Origin: Curtobacterium sp. ISL-83
GTDB taxonomy: Bacteria; Actinomycetota; Actinomycetes; Actinomycetales; Microbacteriaceae
Assembly (NCBI RefSeq): GCF_018613895.1
Contig: NZ_JAGGPH010000007.1
Location: forward strand, 558,001 to 622,000
DNA: 64,000 nt
Direction of reading: 5' to 3'
The stretch's first letter is position 1; each line of letters begins with the position of its first letter. Positions 18,447-27,097 of this stretch are shown here, one piece after another. Position numbers and translations under genes: made by a program. The notes beneath the pieces were generated by a model, which worked only from the letters and a program-made list of their open reading frames with translations, was not told the DNA's origin and ran no database searches.

Positions 18447-18935
18447 TCAGCCCGCGGCGGACCCGACCTCGACCTCCAGTGCCGGGTCGGGACCGATCGC
18501 GGACCCGACGCGTGCGCTGACGGACCGCAGCGTGTCCGCGTCCGTGCCCACGGGCCTCCAGAACAGGTCCTCGAGCGCACCAGTGTGCGCACGGATGCCG
18601 GCGAGGACCGACCGCCGCCCCTCGGGCGTCATCACCACCCAGCTGCCGCGCCCGTCGGTGGGGCAGTCGGCTCGTTCGACCAGCCCGCGGGCGACCATGC
18701 GGGTGACCTGGTGACTGACGCGCGACTTCTCCCACCCGATGCCGGCGGCGATGTCACGGACGCGAAGGCGGTGGTCCGGATCGCGCTGCAGGCCGATCAG
18801 GATCTCGAACTCCGGGATCGAGATGCCGGCGCCGTCCTGCACCGCCTGGTCCAAGGCGCGATCGAGACGCCGCCAGGTGTCGTGGTACGCGTCCCACGTC
18901 GCCCAGTCGTGTTCGTCGCCCCGTTGCTCCGCCAT
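18447..18935 (-). CDS. MarR-family transcriptional regulator
   Basis: The 162-residue protein has a winged helix: FEILIGLQRDPDHRLRVRDIAAGIGWEKSRVSHQVTRMVARGLVERADCPTDGRGSWV covers the recognition helix and the wing. Homologues bind as dimers and respond to small phenolic or metabolic ligands. It is transcribed divergently from putA with 118 nt between the starts, so putA is the likely target. The C-terminal tail is acidic and short. The start at 18935 is supported by a TACCCT box 7 nt upstream on the minus strand. Confidence 0.88.
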   Translation of the reverse strand: MAEQRGDEHDWATWDAYHDTWRRLDRALDQAVQDGAGISIPEFEILIGLQRDPDHRLRVRDIAAGIGWEKSRVSHQVTRMVARGLVERADCPTDGRGSWVVMTPEGRRSVLAGIRAHTGALEDLFWRPVGTDADTLRSVSARVGSAIGPDPALEVEVGSAAG

Positions 18936-18942
18936 GCGGCCC

Positions 18943-18948
18943 AGGGTA
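18943..18948 (-). promoter_or_regulatory. -10 box of a leaderless promoter for the MarR gene
   Basis: On the minus strand TACCCT lies 7 nt before the ATG at 18935, with no Shine-Dalgarno. Confidence 0.5.
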
Positions 18949-19041
18949 ACCAGCGGTCGGTCCGGACGGGCCAGGATCATCCGCTCGGGTGACTCCTGGC
19001 CGGCGTGCGGCGCGCTCCGAGGTCGGGTCGACGCCGCAGCA

Positions 19042-19047
19042 TACGAT
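19042..19047 (+). promoter_or_regulatory. -10 box of a leaderless promoter for putA
   Basis: TACGAT is followed by 6 nt and the ATG at 19054. No Shine-Dalgarno is present. Confidence 0.5.
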
Positions 19048-19053
19048 CGATCC

Positions 19054-22000
19054 ATGCCGAGCGCGCGACTGCAGGACTGCACCGACGACGCCGTCGCCCT
19101 GGTGCGTCGGTGGTTGGCGGCGTCCGCCGGTGCGAAGCCCGACCAGGGGGCCGTCCGGCTCGCCGAGGCGCTGCGGGACGAGCGCGGCCTCGACTTCACC
19201 AGGGGGTTCGTCGACAAGGTCATTCGCCCTGCCGACCCGCGGGTGGCGGCCCGGAACCTCGAGAAGGTGAGCGAGGACGTCCCCGACTTCCTCGCCTGGT
19301 ACCTGCGCGGTGCCGTGACCCTCGGCGGTGGGTTCGCGACGATGGCGCCGTGGGCCGTGATCCCCACGGCACGGAAGATCCTCCGCCGCATGACCGGGCA
19401 CCTGGTCATCGACGCCACCCCGGGGAAGCTCGGGCCCGCCCTGGCGAAGGTCGGGGGCCCCGGCGTCCGGCTCAACGTGAACCTGCTCGGCGAAGCCGTC
19501 CTCGGCAGCGCCCAGAGCGACCGCCGGTTGCAGGGCACGATGGACCTGCTCGCCCGCGACGACGTCCAGCACGTGTCGATCAAGGTGAGCGCGGTCGTGC
19601 CGCAGACGTCCCTGTGGGCGTTCGACCAGACCGTCGAGCGCGTGGTGGACCGGCTCGTGCCGCTGTACCGACTCGCGCTCGCCCCGACGCTGTCCGGGCG
19701 TCCGCCGAAGTTCATCAACCTCGACGTCGAGGACCACCGTGACCTCGACGTCACCCTCGCCGTGTTCCGCGCGCTGCTCGACCGCGACGAGTTCCTCGGG
19801 CTCCCGGCCGGCATCGTGCTGCAGGCGTACCTGCCCGACGCCGCCGGGGCACTCGACGCACTGACCGACTGGGCCCGCGCACGCCGCGCCCGCGGTGGCG
19901 CACCCGTGACGGTCCGGCTCGTCAAGGGCGCGAACCTGCCGATGGAGCGCGTCGACGCGATCGTGCGCGGGTGGCCGCTCGCGACCTGGGGCAGCAAGCG
20001 GGAGACCGACTCCGCGTACCTACGACTGCTCGACGCCGCGCTCACCCCCGAGCGGACCGACGCCGTGCGGATCGGTGTCGCCGGGCACAACCTGTTCGAC
20101 CTCGCCACCGCGTGGGTGCTCGCCGAGCGCCGGGGCGTCACCGGCGCGATCGACGTCGAGATGCTGCTCGGGATGGCCACCACCGACGCCGAGGCCGTCC
20201 GCGCCGACGTCGGCCAGATCGTGCTGTACACGCCCGTCGTGCAGCCGGACGAGTTCGACTCCGCGATCGCGTACCTCGCACGGCGCCTGCAGGAGACCGC
20301 GAACCCCGACAACTTCATCTCCGCGGCCTCCGAGATCGACACGGACGAGAGCGTCTTCGAGCGCGAGCACGACCGGTACCTGGCGTCGGTCGCCGCGTTG
20401 GACGAGCCGGTGCCCGCGACCCACCGCACGCAGGACCGTCGACGCCCGATCGGTGAACCCGTCCTGCGCGACGGCTTCCGGAACGCCCCCGACACCGACC
20501 CCTCGATCGCCGCCAACCGCGAGTGGGCGCTCGAGGTGCTCCGCCGCGTCCCGAGGTCGCAGCTCGGCGTCCAGACCATCCGCGGCGCCAAGGTCACGGA
20601 CCGCACCCGACTCGAGCGCATCGTCGCCCGCACTGCCCAGGCGGGGGTGAACTGGGGGCGCCAGGACCCGGACGACCGCGCCGAGCTCCTCGAGCTCATC
20701 GGGCACGAGCTCGAGGCCCGGCGCGCGGATCTGATCGAGGTCATGGTGGCCGAGACGGGCAAGACCTTCGCCGACGCCGACACCGAGGTCTCCGAGGCGA
20801 TCGACTCGGCCCACCTCTCCGCGGACAGCGCCAGGGCCCTCGCCGAGATCGACGGTGTCGGAGCCCGGTACGTGCCGCCGCGGCTCACCGTCGTGGTGCC
20901 GGCGTGGAGTGCTCCCGTCGCGATCCCCGCGACCGGCGTGCTGGCGGCGCTCGCCGCGGGGAGCGGCGTCGTGCTCAAGCCCGCGCCGGAGGCCCGGCGG
21001 ACCGGGGCGCTCCTGGCGGACGTCCTGTGGGACGCCGGCGTGCCGCACTCCCTGCTGCAGCTCGTCGACCTCGACGCGGACCACCTGGGCCGTGAACTCG
21101 TGGCACACCCCGCGGTCGACCGGATCATCCTCACCGGCTCGACGGACACCGCCCGGTCCTTCCGGTGGTGGCGGGCCGGCCTGCCGTTGTCCGCGGACAC
21201 GAGCGGCAAGAACGCGATCGTCGTCACACCGAGCGCGGACCTCGACCTGGCCGTGCAGGACATCGTCCGGTCGGCGTTCGGGAACGCCGGGCAGAAGAGC
21301 TCTGCCGCCTCGCTGGTGATCCTGGTCGGGTCGGTCGGCGAGAGCGAGCGGTTCGAGCGGCAGCTCGTCGACGCGACCCGGACGCTGCGGGTCGCCTGGC
21401 CGGACGACCCCAGCGCCCAGATGGGCCCGCTGATCGCCGCGCCGACCGGCACCCTCCGCGCCGGTCTCACCGAGCTCGGACCGGGGGAGTCGTGGCTCGT
21501 ACAGCCGGCGCCGCTCGACGACTCCGGGCGCCTCTGGTCGCCGGGCATCCGCGACGGTGTGCGCCCCGGCAGCGACTTCCACCGGACCGAGTACTCCGGG
21601 CCGGTGCTCGGCATCATGCGTGCGGAGACCCTCGCGCAGGCGATCGCGATCCAGAACGGCACCGAGTACGGCCTCACCGCGGGCATCCACTCGCTCGACG
21701 CCGACGAGGTCGCCGAGTGGATCCGCCGCGTGCAGGCCGGCAACCTCTTCGTCAACCGCGGCATCACCGGTGCCGTCGTCGGACGCCAACCGTTCGGCGG
21801 CTGGAAGGGATCGGCGGTCGGCACGGGCACCAAGGTGGGCGGGCCGCTGTACGTGGCGACGCTCGGCCGCTGGGAGCCCCTGCCGCGCACCGTGCACCGC
21901 AGCATCCAGCTCAGCGGGCTGTCGGCCCGGGTCACCGCCATGATCGAGGCGGCACGCAGCGGTCTGTCCTTCGAGGAGTTCGACCAGGTGCGGTCCGGCG

Positions 22001-22629
22001 CGCTCAGCGACGTCGAGGCCCGCTCGGCCCGGTTCGGCCGATCCCGCGACACGGCGGGACTCGTCGTCGAGCGGAACGTCCTGCGGTACCGGCCGCAGTC
22101 CGTCATCGTGCGGCACGCCGAGGGTGCCCCGACCGGCGACCTCGTCCGCGTGCTCGTCGCGGCGACGGCCGCGCGGGCCCACCTGCTGCTCAGCACCGCG
22201 CGCCCGTTGCCCGGTCCCCTGACGCAGCTGTTCGCCTCGGCGCGGTCCCCGCTCGACGTGGTGGACCACCTCGTCGAGTCCGACGACGAGTTCCTCCGCC
22301 GTGCCGCGTCCGGCGCCGTGTTCCAGCAGGACTGGTCCTCCGGCGAGGAACCACCCCAGGACGCGATCGAGATGATGCTGTCCCAGGGGCAGGAGCACCC
22401 GGCGCACACGGCCTTCGGCGGTCCGGGCGCCCGGATCCGACTGATCGGCGGCGATCCCCTCGCGCTCGAGGAGGCGCTCGGGCTGAGCGTCGAGGTGGCG
22501 ATCCACGATGCACCGGTCGTCGAGGCCGGACTCATCGAGATGCTGCCGTTCCTCCGCGAACAGACCGTCTCGATCACCGCGCACCGGTTCGGCGACCTGG
22601 ACCCGGACTTCACGGAGCTCCGTGTCTGA
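19054..22629 (+). CDS. putA: bifunctional proline dehydrogenase / P5C dehydrogenase, with altered ALDH catalytic residues
   Basis: The 1191-residue protein should turn proline into glutamate in two steps. The proline dehydrogenase barrel (about residues 80-440) shows VRLVKGANLPMERV, IVLQAYLPD and NPDNFISAASEID. The aldehyde dehydrogenase half (about 490-950) has GSGVVLKPAPEA and ILTGSTDTA. Its two key catalytic positions differ from the usual pattern: the general-base Glu of the ETSGKN motif is Asp715 (ADTSGKN) and the nucleophilic Cys of GQKCSA is Ser749 (GQKSSA). The second activity may be weak or lost. A C-terminal ALDH-like extension follows. There is no N-terminal ribbon-helix-helix, so it does not regulate itself as E. 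coli PutA does. Confidence 0.88.
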   Translation: MPSARLQDCTDDAVALVRRWLAASAGAKPDQGAVRLAEALRDERGLDFTRGFVDKVIRPADPRVAARNLEKVSEDVPDFLAWYLRGAVTLGGGFATMAPWAVIPTARKILRRMTGHLVIDATPGKLGPALAKVGGPGVRLNVNLLGEAVLGSAQSDRRLQGTMDLLARDDVQHVSIKVSAVVPQTSLWAFDQTVERVVDRLVPLYRLALAPTLSGRPPKFINLDVEDHRDLDVTLAVFRALLDRDEFLGLPAGIVLQAYLPDAAGALDALTDWARARRARGGAPVTVRLVKGANLPMERVDAIVRGWPLATWGSKRETDSAYLRLLDAALTPERTDAVRIGVAGHNLFDLATAWVLAERRGVTGAIDVEMLLGMATTDAEAVRADVGQIVLYTPVVQPDEFDSAIAYLARRLQETANPDNFISAASEIDTDESVFEREHDRYLASVAALDEPVPATHRTQDRRRPIGEPVLRDGFRNAPDTDPSIAANREWALEVLRRVPRSQLGVQTIRGAKVTDRTRLERIVARTAQAGVNWGRQDPDDRAELLELIGHELEARRADLIEVMVAETGKTFADADTEVSEAIDSAHLSADSARALAEIDGVGARYVPPRLTVVVPAWSAPVAIPATGVLAALAAGSGVVLKPAPEARRTGALLADVLWDAGVPHSLLQLVDLDADHLGRELVAHPAVDRIILTGSTDTARSFRWWRAGLPLSADTSGKNAIVVTPSADLDLAVQDIVRSAFGNAGQKSSAASLVILVGSVGESERFERQLVDATRTLRVAWPDDPSAQMGPLIAAPTGTLRAGLTELGPGESWLVQPAPLDDSGRLWSPGIRDGVRPGSDFHRTEYSGPVLGIMRAETLAQAIAIQNGTEYGLTAGIHSLDADEVAEWIRRVQAGNLFVNRGITGAVVGRQPFGGWKGSAVGTGTKVGGPLYVATLGRWEPLPRTVHRSIQLSGLSARVTAMIEAARSGLSFEEFDQVRSGALSDVEARSARFGRSRDTAGLVVERNVLRYRPQSVIVRHAEGAPTGDLVRVLVAATAARAHLLLSTARPLPGPLTQLFASARSPLDVVDHLVESDDEFLRRAASGAVFQQDWSSGEEPPQDAIEMMLSQGQEHPAHTAFGGPGARIRLIGGDPLALEEALGLSVEVAIHDAPVVEAGLIEMLPFLREQTVSITAHRFGDLDPDFTELRV

Positions 22630-23350
22630 CGCCCGGACCCTGCACGCCGAGGGGCTGTTCAACGGCCGGGACCTCGGCCGACTGCCGCGTCTGACCGGGG
22701 GCAGCACGCCCACGGGCCGGGTCTTCCGGTCCGAGAACCTCGACCGCCTGACCCCCGCCGGGTGGCAGGAACTGCACGACCTCGGCATCCGGACGGTCGT
22801 CGACCTCCGCGCGCCGTCGGAACTGGAGAAGGACACGGGCCACCGGCCGGACTGGCTGACCACGGTGGTCGTCGACCACGACGGCCTCGACGCGGCACCG
22901 GCGTTCTGGGAGGCCTACTGGGAGACCGGGCTCGTCGGCACACCCCTCTACTACGGGCCGCACCTGGAGCAGTTGCCCGAGCGCACCAGCGACGCACTGC
23001 GGGCCATCGCGCGGGCCGAACCCGGGGGCGTGCTGTTCCACTGCGCCGGCGGTCGGGACCGCACCGGGATCGTCGCCCTCGCGCTCCTCACCATCGCCGG
23101 GGTGGACCCCGAGGCGATCGTCGACGACTACCTGGAGACAGTCGACAACGCCCCGGCGCTCCTCGCGTCGATCGGCGTGCCTGCCAACGAGGACAAGATC
23201 GAGGCGCTGTGCGCCGCGTACGGCACCACCGTCGCCGACGCGTTCCGCGCGGCGGTGGACGCGTTCGACATCGACGAGTTCGTCGCGCGTTCCGGACTCG
23301 ACGCCTCCGACCTGGAGGCCCTGCGCACGTTCCGCGCGCGCGTCGCCTGA
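22622..23350 (+). CDS. tyrosine-protein phosphatase (IphP/DSP type)
   Basis: The 242-residue protein has the P-loop phosphatase signature HCAGGRDRTG with H140, the nucleophile C141 and R147. The N-terminal half contains NGRDLGRLPRL and VVDLRAPSELE, both typical of the atypical IphP-like family acting on phosphotyrosine, phospholipids or nucleotide phosphates. It starts at a GTG 8 nt before the putA stop, so it is translationally coupled to putA, although no metabolic link is obvious. Cytoplasmic, with no signal peptide. Confidence 0.88.
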   Translation: MSDARTLHAEGLFNGRDLGRLPRLTGGSTPTGRVFRSENLDRLTPAGWQELHDLGIRTVVDLRAPSELEKDTGHRPDWLTTVVVDHDGLDAAPAFWEAYWETGLVGTPLYYGPHLEQLPERTSDALRAIARAEPGGVLFHCAGGRDRTGIVALALLTIAGVDPEAIVDDYLETVDNAPALLASIGVPANEDKIEALCAAYGTTVADAFRAAVDAFDIDEFVARSGLDASDLEALRTFRARVA

Positions 23351-23364
23351 GCCGTGCCTCCCGT

Positions 23365-23398
23365 CCCGCGCCGCTGGCTGGCGAGCCGGCGGCGCGGG
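23365..23398. terminator. hairpin terminator between convergent genes
   Basis: Arms 23365-23374 (CCCGCGCCGC) and 23389-23398 pair perfectly and enclose a second small stem (GGCT/AGCC). It lies between the convergent phosphatase gene and the small gene at 23404. There is no clear T tract. Confidence 0.6.
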
Positions 23399-23403
23399 CC
23401 GTG

Positions 23404-23601
23404 TCAGTCCTCGGTGTCGCCGGCGTCCTCGTCCACGACGCCGGTCTCGTCCATGCGGTCGCGCAGGTGATCGGCCATCGCAGCGGAGCCCTCGGCGTGG
23501 TGGTCGTGGTCGACCTGCTCGATGAGGCCGCGGAGCTTCTCGTGGTTCGTGGCGTCGGTCGCGCCGTCCATGACGGGTTCGGTCTGTTCCTTGTCGCTCA
23601 T
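23404..23601 (-). CDS. small acidic hypothetical protein (65 aa)
   Basis: The protein begins MSDKEQTEPVMDGATDATNHEKLRG and ends DEDAGDTED. It is strongly acidic, has no Cys or membrane segment, and may be mostly helical or disordered. TAGCGT stands 7 nt before the ATG on the minus strand, so leaderless expression is likely. The same box precedes four neighbouring genes. No family was recognised. Confidence 0.55.
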   Translation of the reverse strand: MSDKEQTEPVMDGATDATNHEKLRGLIEQVDHDHHAEGSAAMADHLRDRMDETGVVDEDAGDTED

Positions 23602-23608
23602 GGTCGAG

Positions 23609-23614
23609 ACGCTA
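23609..23614 (-). promoter_or_regulatory. -10 box of a leaderless promoter
   Basis: On the minus strand TAGCGT lies 7 nt before the ATG at 23601. Confidence 0.45.
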
Positions 23615-23694
23615 CGCCCCGCTCCCGTGGGGTCAGCGAGGGAGCCGGCTCCGGGCGCTGGCGGGTGCCCGGGTGGCGGGAGGCCGGCGCGGGC

Positions 23695-24228
23695 TCAGCG
23701 TGCTGCGCGGTAGTGCAGCTCGACCGCACCGCCGTCGAACGTGGTCGTCCCGACCAGGTCGAACACCGGTGTGGGCGCCGCGACCGGGAGCAACGGCGCG
23801 CCCGCACCGAGTGCGATCGGCATCACCGTGACGCGGAGGTCGTCGAGCAGCCCGGCGTGCTGGTACTGCGCGGCGAGGAGCCCGCCGCCGACCACCCAGA
23901 CGTCCCGCTCGCCGGCGGCCCGCTCGAGTGCCGCCTGGTGGTCCGACACCGCGCCGGAGACGAAGTGGACCGCAGCTCCGTCGGGCACCGGCAACGCCCG
24001 TGAGGTGAACACCCACGTCGGCAGGTCCGGGTACGGCCACGTGTCCTCGTGCGCGAGCAGCCACTCGTACGTCGTCGAGCCCATCGCGATCGCACCCACC
24101 CCGGCGAAGAACGCGTCGTAGTGCTGCTGGAACGGCGCGAACCCGAACTGCAGCAACCAGTCGAGGTCGTCCCCCGGGGCCGCGACGAAACCGTCGAGTG
24201 AGGATGCGACGAAGTAGGTCGTGCTCAT
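23695..24228 (-). CDS. dihydrofolate reductase family protein (RibD C-terminal-like)
   Basis: The 177-residue protein begins MSTTYFVASSLDGFVAAPGDDLDWLLQ and contains GVGAIAMGSTTYEWLL, VWVVGGGLLAAQYQHAGLLDDLRVTVMPIALGAGAPLL. These are the marks of the DHFR/RibD reductase fold that binds NADPH (VVGGG is the pyrophosphate loop). The true DHFR active-site acid in the first helix is replaced, so it is probably not a folate reductase but one of the many uncharacterised paralogues. A TAGCGT box 8 nt upstream suggests its own promoter. Confidence 0.85.
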   Translation of the reverse strand: MSTTYFVASSLDGFVAAPGDDLDWLLQFGFAPFQQHYDAFFAGVGAIAMGSTTYEWLLAHEDTWPYPDLPTWVFTSRALPVPDGAAVHFVSGAVSDHQAALERAAGERDVWVVGGGLLAAQYQHAGLLDDLRVTVMPIALGAGAPLLPVAAPTPVFDLVGTTTFDGGAVELHYRAAR

Positions 24229-24236
24229 GTCCGGGG

Positions 24237-24242
24237 ACGCTA
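24237..24242 (-). promoter_or_regulatory. -10 box of a leaderless promoter for the DHFR-like gene
   Basis: On the minus strand TAGCGT lies 8 nt before the ATG at 24228. Confidence 0.4.
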
Positions 24243-24262
24243 CCGACCACCCCCGACAGCCG

Positions 24263-24616
24263 TCAGCGGTGGTCGCCCCGGCCGACGAGTGCGATCTCGG
24301 CCACCGTCAACGCGAGCGCGATGAGGACCTGGGCGGCAGCGAAGCGCCGGAACCTGCCGCCGAACAGCGCGAACGGCACCATCGAGGCGCCGTGCGCCGC
24401 ATCGACGAGGGCGCTGATGGTGTGGGCGTCACCGCTGCCCGCCCGGGTGACCAGACCGGCCTGCGTGACCTGTCGGATCCCGAGCACCCGATCGACCGCG
24501 GCGGAACGGTTCATCGGACGGCCCACGCGGGCGAGGTGCCACGCGCCGAGGGCGGCCCGAGCGAGCTCCACCGCGACGGTGGGCTGCACGCGCCCCGGAG
24601 CGCCGGGGCCGGTCAT
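24263..24616 (-). CDS. small membrane protein (117 aa)
   Basis: The protein starts MTGPGAPGRVQPTV at the ATG complementary to 24614-24616, which overlaps the stop of the upstream SDR gene (ATGA). It has amphipathic N-terminal helices with LARAALGAWHLARVGRPMN, a central TISALVDAAHGASMVPFALFG segment and a hydrophobic helix AAQVLIALALTVAEIALVG near the end. It resembles short DUF4267-like or DoxX-like membrane proteins, but the match is weak. Translational coupling to the SDR suggests a shared role. Confidence 0.7.
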   Translation of the reverse strand: MTGPGAPGRVQPTVAVELARAALGAWHLARVGRPMNRSAAVDRVLGIRQVTQAGLVTRAGSGDAHTISALVDAAHGASMVPFALFGGRFRRFAAAQVLIALALTVAEIALVGRGDHR

Positions 24617-25608
24617 CGCCGACGTCCGGCGGCGAGGACGGCGGCACCCGTCGCACCGAGCACGGCACCGATGATGCCGTTCCCGAGGCGACGGTGCTCG
24701 ACCCACCAGGTCTGCGGCGACCACTCGTGTGCGGTGTCGTCGAAGATGCCGTGCGCGCCGTGGTCGCCCGCGACGGGCTCGTACAGGTTGGTCGGCAGCA
24801 TCGGCTCGGTCTTCTGCGGCGCCTGCTGTCCGTCCACCAGGGTCTTCGCCGCATACCAGTCGGCGAACCGTCCGCTGATCCGGTTGCCCAGGATCGTGTA
24901 CACGGTCGACTCGCCGACCCAGGTGCGGCGTCGGGGCCGCTCGGCCGTGACGGCGATCGCCCGGGCGCCGACCTCGGGCTGGTAGATCGGTGCGACCGGC
25001 TGCGGGTGGTGCGGCAGTTTCGACTTGACCCAGTTGAACTGGATGGTGTTGAGCGCCGGCATGTCGACGCGGGACACCTGCACGTGGCTGCCCTGCTCGA
25101 GGAGCTCGGACACCACCGACTCAGTGAGCCCGACGATCGCGTGCTTCGCGCTGCAGTACGCCGCCTGCAGGGGGATGCCGCGGAAGCCGAGCGCCGAGCC
25201 GACCTGGATGACGTGGCCGCGGTCGCGGGGCACCATGCGCGACAGCGCCGCGCGGGTGCCGTTCACGAAGCCCCGGAAGTTGACGTCCAGCGCCCGTTCG
25301 AAGTCCTCCGGCGCGGTGTCCAGGAACTTCCCGAACACCCCGACCATCACGCCGTTCACCCACAGGTCGATCGGCCCGAGCTCCTGCTCGATCCGGTCAG
25401 TAGCGGCCTCGACGGCATCGCGGTCGGCCACGTCCACCGAGATCCCGAGGCCCCGTCGACCGGCGGCCTCGACCTCGGCGACGGTCGCGTCCACGCCGTC
25501 CTGTCCGCGGGCGAGCACCGCGACGTCCCACCCGCGCCCGGCGAGTTCCCGCACCGTCGCCCGCCCGAGCCCTGCCGAACCACCGGTCACCACTGCCACT
25601 CGTGTCAT
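24613..25608 (-). CDS. SDR-family oxidoreductase
   Basis: The 331-residue protein opens with VAVVTGGSAGLGRATVRELAGRGWDVAVLARGQDG. The motif TGGSAGLG and the Arg after the second strand suggest NADPH. The catalytic parts are VIQVGSALGF (Ser) and YCSAKHAI (Tyr/Lys). After residue 190 comes an extra segment with PHHPQPVAPIYQPEVGARAI, and the C-terminus has a hydrophobic helix GNGIIGAVLGATGAAVLAAG. This extended SDR type is common in actinobacteria, usually with unknown substrate. Its stop overlaps the start of the small membrane protein gene. Confidence 0.87.
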   Translation of the reverse strand: MTRVAVVTGGSAGLGRATVRELAGRGWDVAVLARGQDGVDATVAEVEAAGRRGLGISVDVADRDAVEAATDRIEQELGPIDLWVNGVMVGVFGKFLDTAPEDFERALDVNFRGFVNGTRAALSRMVPRDRGHVIQVGSALGFRGIPLQAAYCSAKHAIVGLTESVVSELLEQGSHVQVSRVDMPALNTIQFNWVKSKLPHHPQPVAPIYQPEVGARAIAVTAERPRRRTWVGESTVYTILGNRISGRFADWYAAKTLVDGQQAPQKTEPMLPTNLYEPVAGDHGAHGIFDDTAHEWSPQTWWVEHRRLGNGIIGAVLGATGAAVLAAGRRR

Positions 25609-25615
25609 GGATCCC

Positions 25616-25621
25616 GTTGTA
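25616..25621 (-). promoter_or_regulatory. -10-like box before the SDR gene
   Basis: On the minus strand TACAAC, one base away from TANNNT, lies 7 nt before the ATG at 25608. Confidence 0.3.
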
Positions 25622-25639
25622 CCGATCGGCTGCCGGGGG

Positions 25640-26911
25640 TCACCCAGCGGACGTCCCCCGGTGGGCGGTCGCCAGGTGGGAGCGCACGTGGATGAGGGAC
25701 GGTTCCTCGTCCGCGGCCTGGGGGAGCGCCTTCAGGGCGAAGGACTCGACGACGCCGGGCCCGAACAGCACGCAGCAGGTCGAGCCGCCGAACTGGAAGT
25801 ACCCGAGGTCGTCGCCCTTCGCCACGTGGACGCCCGGTTCGATGCCGTCGCCGATCACGCACGACGACACCTCGGACATCCCGATGAACACGACCGCGAC
25901 GAGTCCGATGGCGGGGTCGTCGGCCTCGATCAGGATGATCACGCGCGTGGCGACGTGGGCCATGTAACCCTGTGACAGCGTCGGCTGCGCGGCGGCGGCC
26001 CCCTGGGCGTCCGCCTCGGCGTAGTACGTGCCCGGCTGCCGCCACGCGCGCACGATGCGCCCGCCGACCGGGCTGTGCCAGCGGTGGTACTCGATCGCGC
26101 TCAGGAAGGCCTGGAACACGGTGCCGTCGACGAACGCGTCGACCGACGGGTCACCGGCGAGCAATTCGTCGATCGAGTACGGTTCGGCCTTCGCCCAGAA
26201 CTCGTCGCGGCGCTGGACCCGGCTCGCGATCCGGTACGGGGTCGCCTCGATCGGGCTGACGATCACGGCGTCGTCGTCCGGGTCGGCGACCGGGCGGGCA
26301 CCCTCGCGGAGTCGACGGGTGAAGAAGTCGTTCCAGGACCGGAAGCCCCAGTGCTCGGCGTCCGGGTCGTGCTCGAACCGCTCCATGCCGACCTTCTGCT
26401 GCGCGCTCTCGCTCATCCACCCCGAGGGCGAGTCGTTCAGGACGTCGAGCGATGCCGGGCTCGACAGGTACTCGCACCACTCGTCGAGGATGCCGCGCAG
26501 CGCCTCGTTCACCCGCGGGTCGCGGTAGAAGGCAAATCCCGCGGGCGTCGCCTTCGTCCAGTCCAGCACGCCGTCGAGCGGGGTCATGACCATCTGCTCG
26601 TCGCTGTACTCCGGAGCGGTGCGGATCACCTCGTCGACGAGCAGGATCAGCTCGTCCAGGCTCTCGACGTGGCGGTCGGAGTACTCGCGGTTCGCGGGCA
26701 CCTGCTCGACCATCTGGTTCGCCTGCATGCGCAGCAGTGGGTCCGACTCGATCAGGTCGCGGAAGGCCGCGACCGAGGGGCGCAGCGGGCGATCGGGGTC
26801 ACGGCTCCCGGCGCGTTCACGGTGGCCGTGGAGCCACGCCTCGAGCTGACCCTGATCGTCGGGGAGCCACCCTGCTCGGCGGCGGACGTCCTGTTGCTTC
26901 TCACCAGTCAC
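25640..26911 (-). CDS. phosphatidylserine decarboxylase-related protein, PsiD-like
   Basis: The 423-residue protein combines an N-terminal PSDC-associated domain (about residues 40-170, with IESDPLLRMQANQMVEQ) and a PSD catalytic domain. The self-cleavage motif is G376-S377-T378 (FQFGGSTCC), where the new N-terminal pyruvoyl group would form. The segments FRSWNDFFTRRLREG, IEYHRWHSPVGGRIV and VVFIGMSEVSSC resemble the fungal tryptophan decarboxylase PsiD more than housekeeping PSD. No pssA gene is nearby and no membrane helix is visible. It could therefore decarboxylate an amino acid rather than a phospholipid. It starts at a GTG preceded by a TAGCGT box. Confidence 0.82.
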   Translation of the reverse strand: MTGEKQQDVRRRAGWLPDDQGQLEAWLHGHRERAGSRDPDRPLRPSVAAFRDLIESDPLLRMQANQMVEQVPANREYSDRHVESLDELILLVDEVIRTAPEYSDEQMVMTPLDGVLDWTKATPAGFAFYRDPRVNEALRGILDEWCEYLSSPASLDVLNDSPSGWMSESAQQKVGMERFEHDPDAEHWGFRSWNDFFTRRLREGARPVADPDDDAVIVSPIEATPYRIASRVQRRDEFWAKAEPYSIDELLAGDPSVDAFVDGTVFQAFLSAIEYHRWHSPVGGRIVRAWRQPGTYYAEADAQGAAAAQPTLSQGYMAHVATRVIILIEADDPAIGLVAVVFIGMSEVSSCVIGDGIEPGVHVAKGDDLGYFQFGGSTCCVLFGPGVVESFALKALPQAADEEPSLIHVRSHLATAHRGTSAG

Positions 26912-26919
26912 GCCCCGGG

Positions 26920-26925
26920 ACGCTA
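26920..26925 (-). promoter_or_regulatory. -10 box of a leaderless promoter for the PSD-like gene
   Basis: On the minus strand TAGCGT lies 8 nt before the GTG at 26911. Confidence 0.4.
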
Positions 26926-27097
26926 CTCAGCAGGGTCCTCGCGCCGTCCCAGCGTGCGCGCGCTGCGGCCGAGCGGAACCGGCCGCCGCGGACGAGGGGA
27001 GCAGCGGCCGCTCGGAGCGATGTGGATCGGATGGGGCGTGGTCATCGTCCCCGTCACGGCGTTCCGACGTGCTCGGCGTGGTCGGGTGTGATCCCGA

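Noticed and set aside
18447..22613. A 1388-residue open frame on the minus strand across putA
   Set aside because: It is the antisense shadow of putA, typical of high-GC DNA. Only its last 162 codons, the MarR regulator at 18447-18935, show real protein features.
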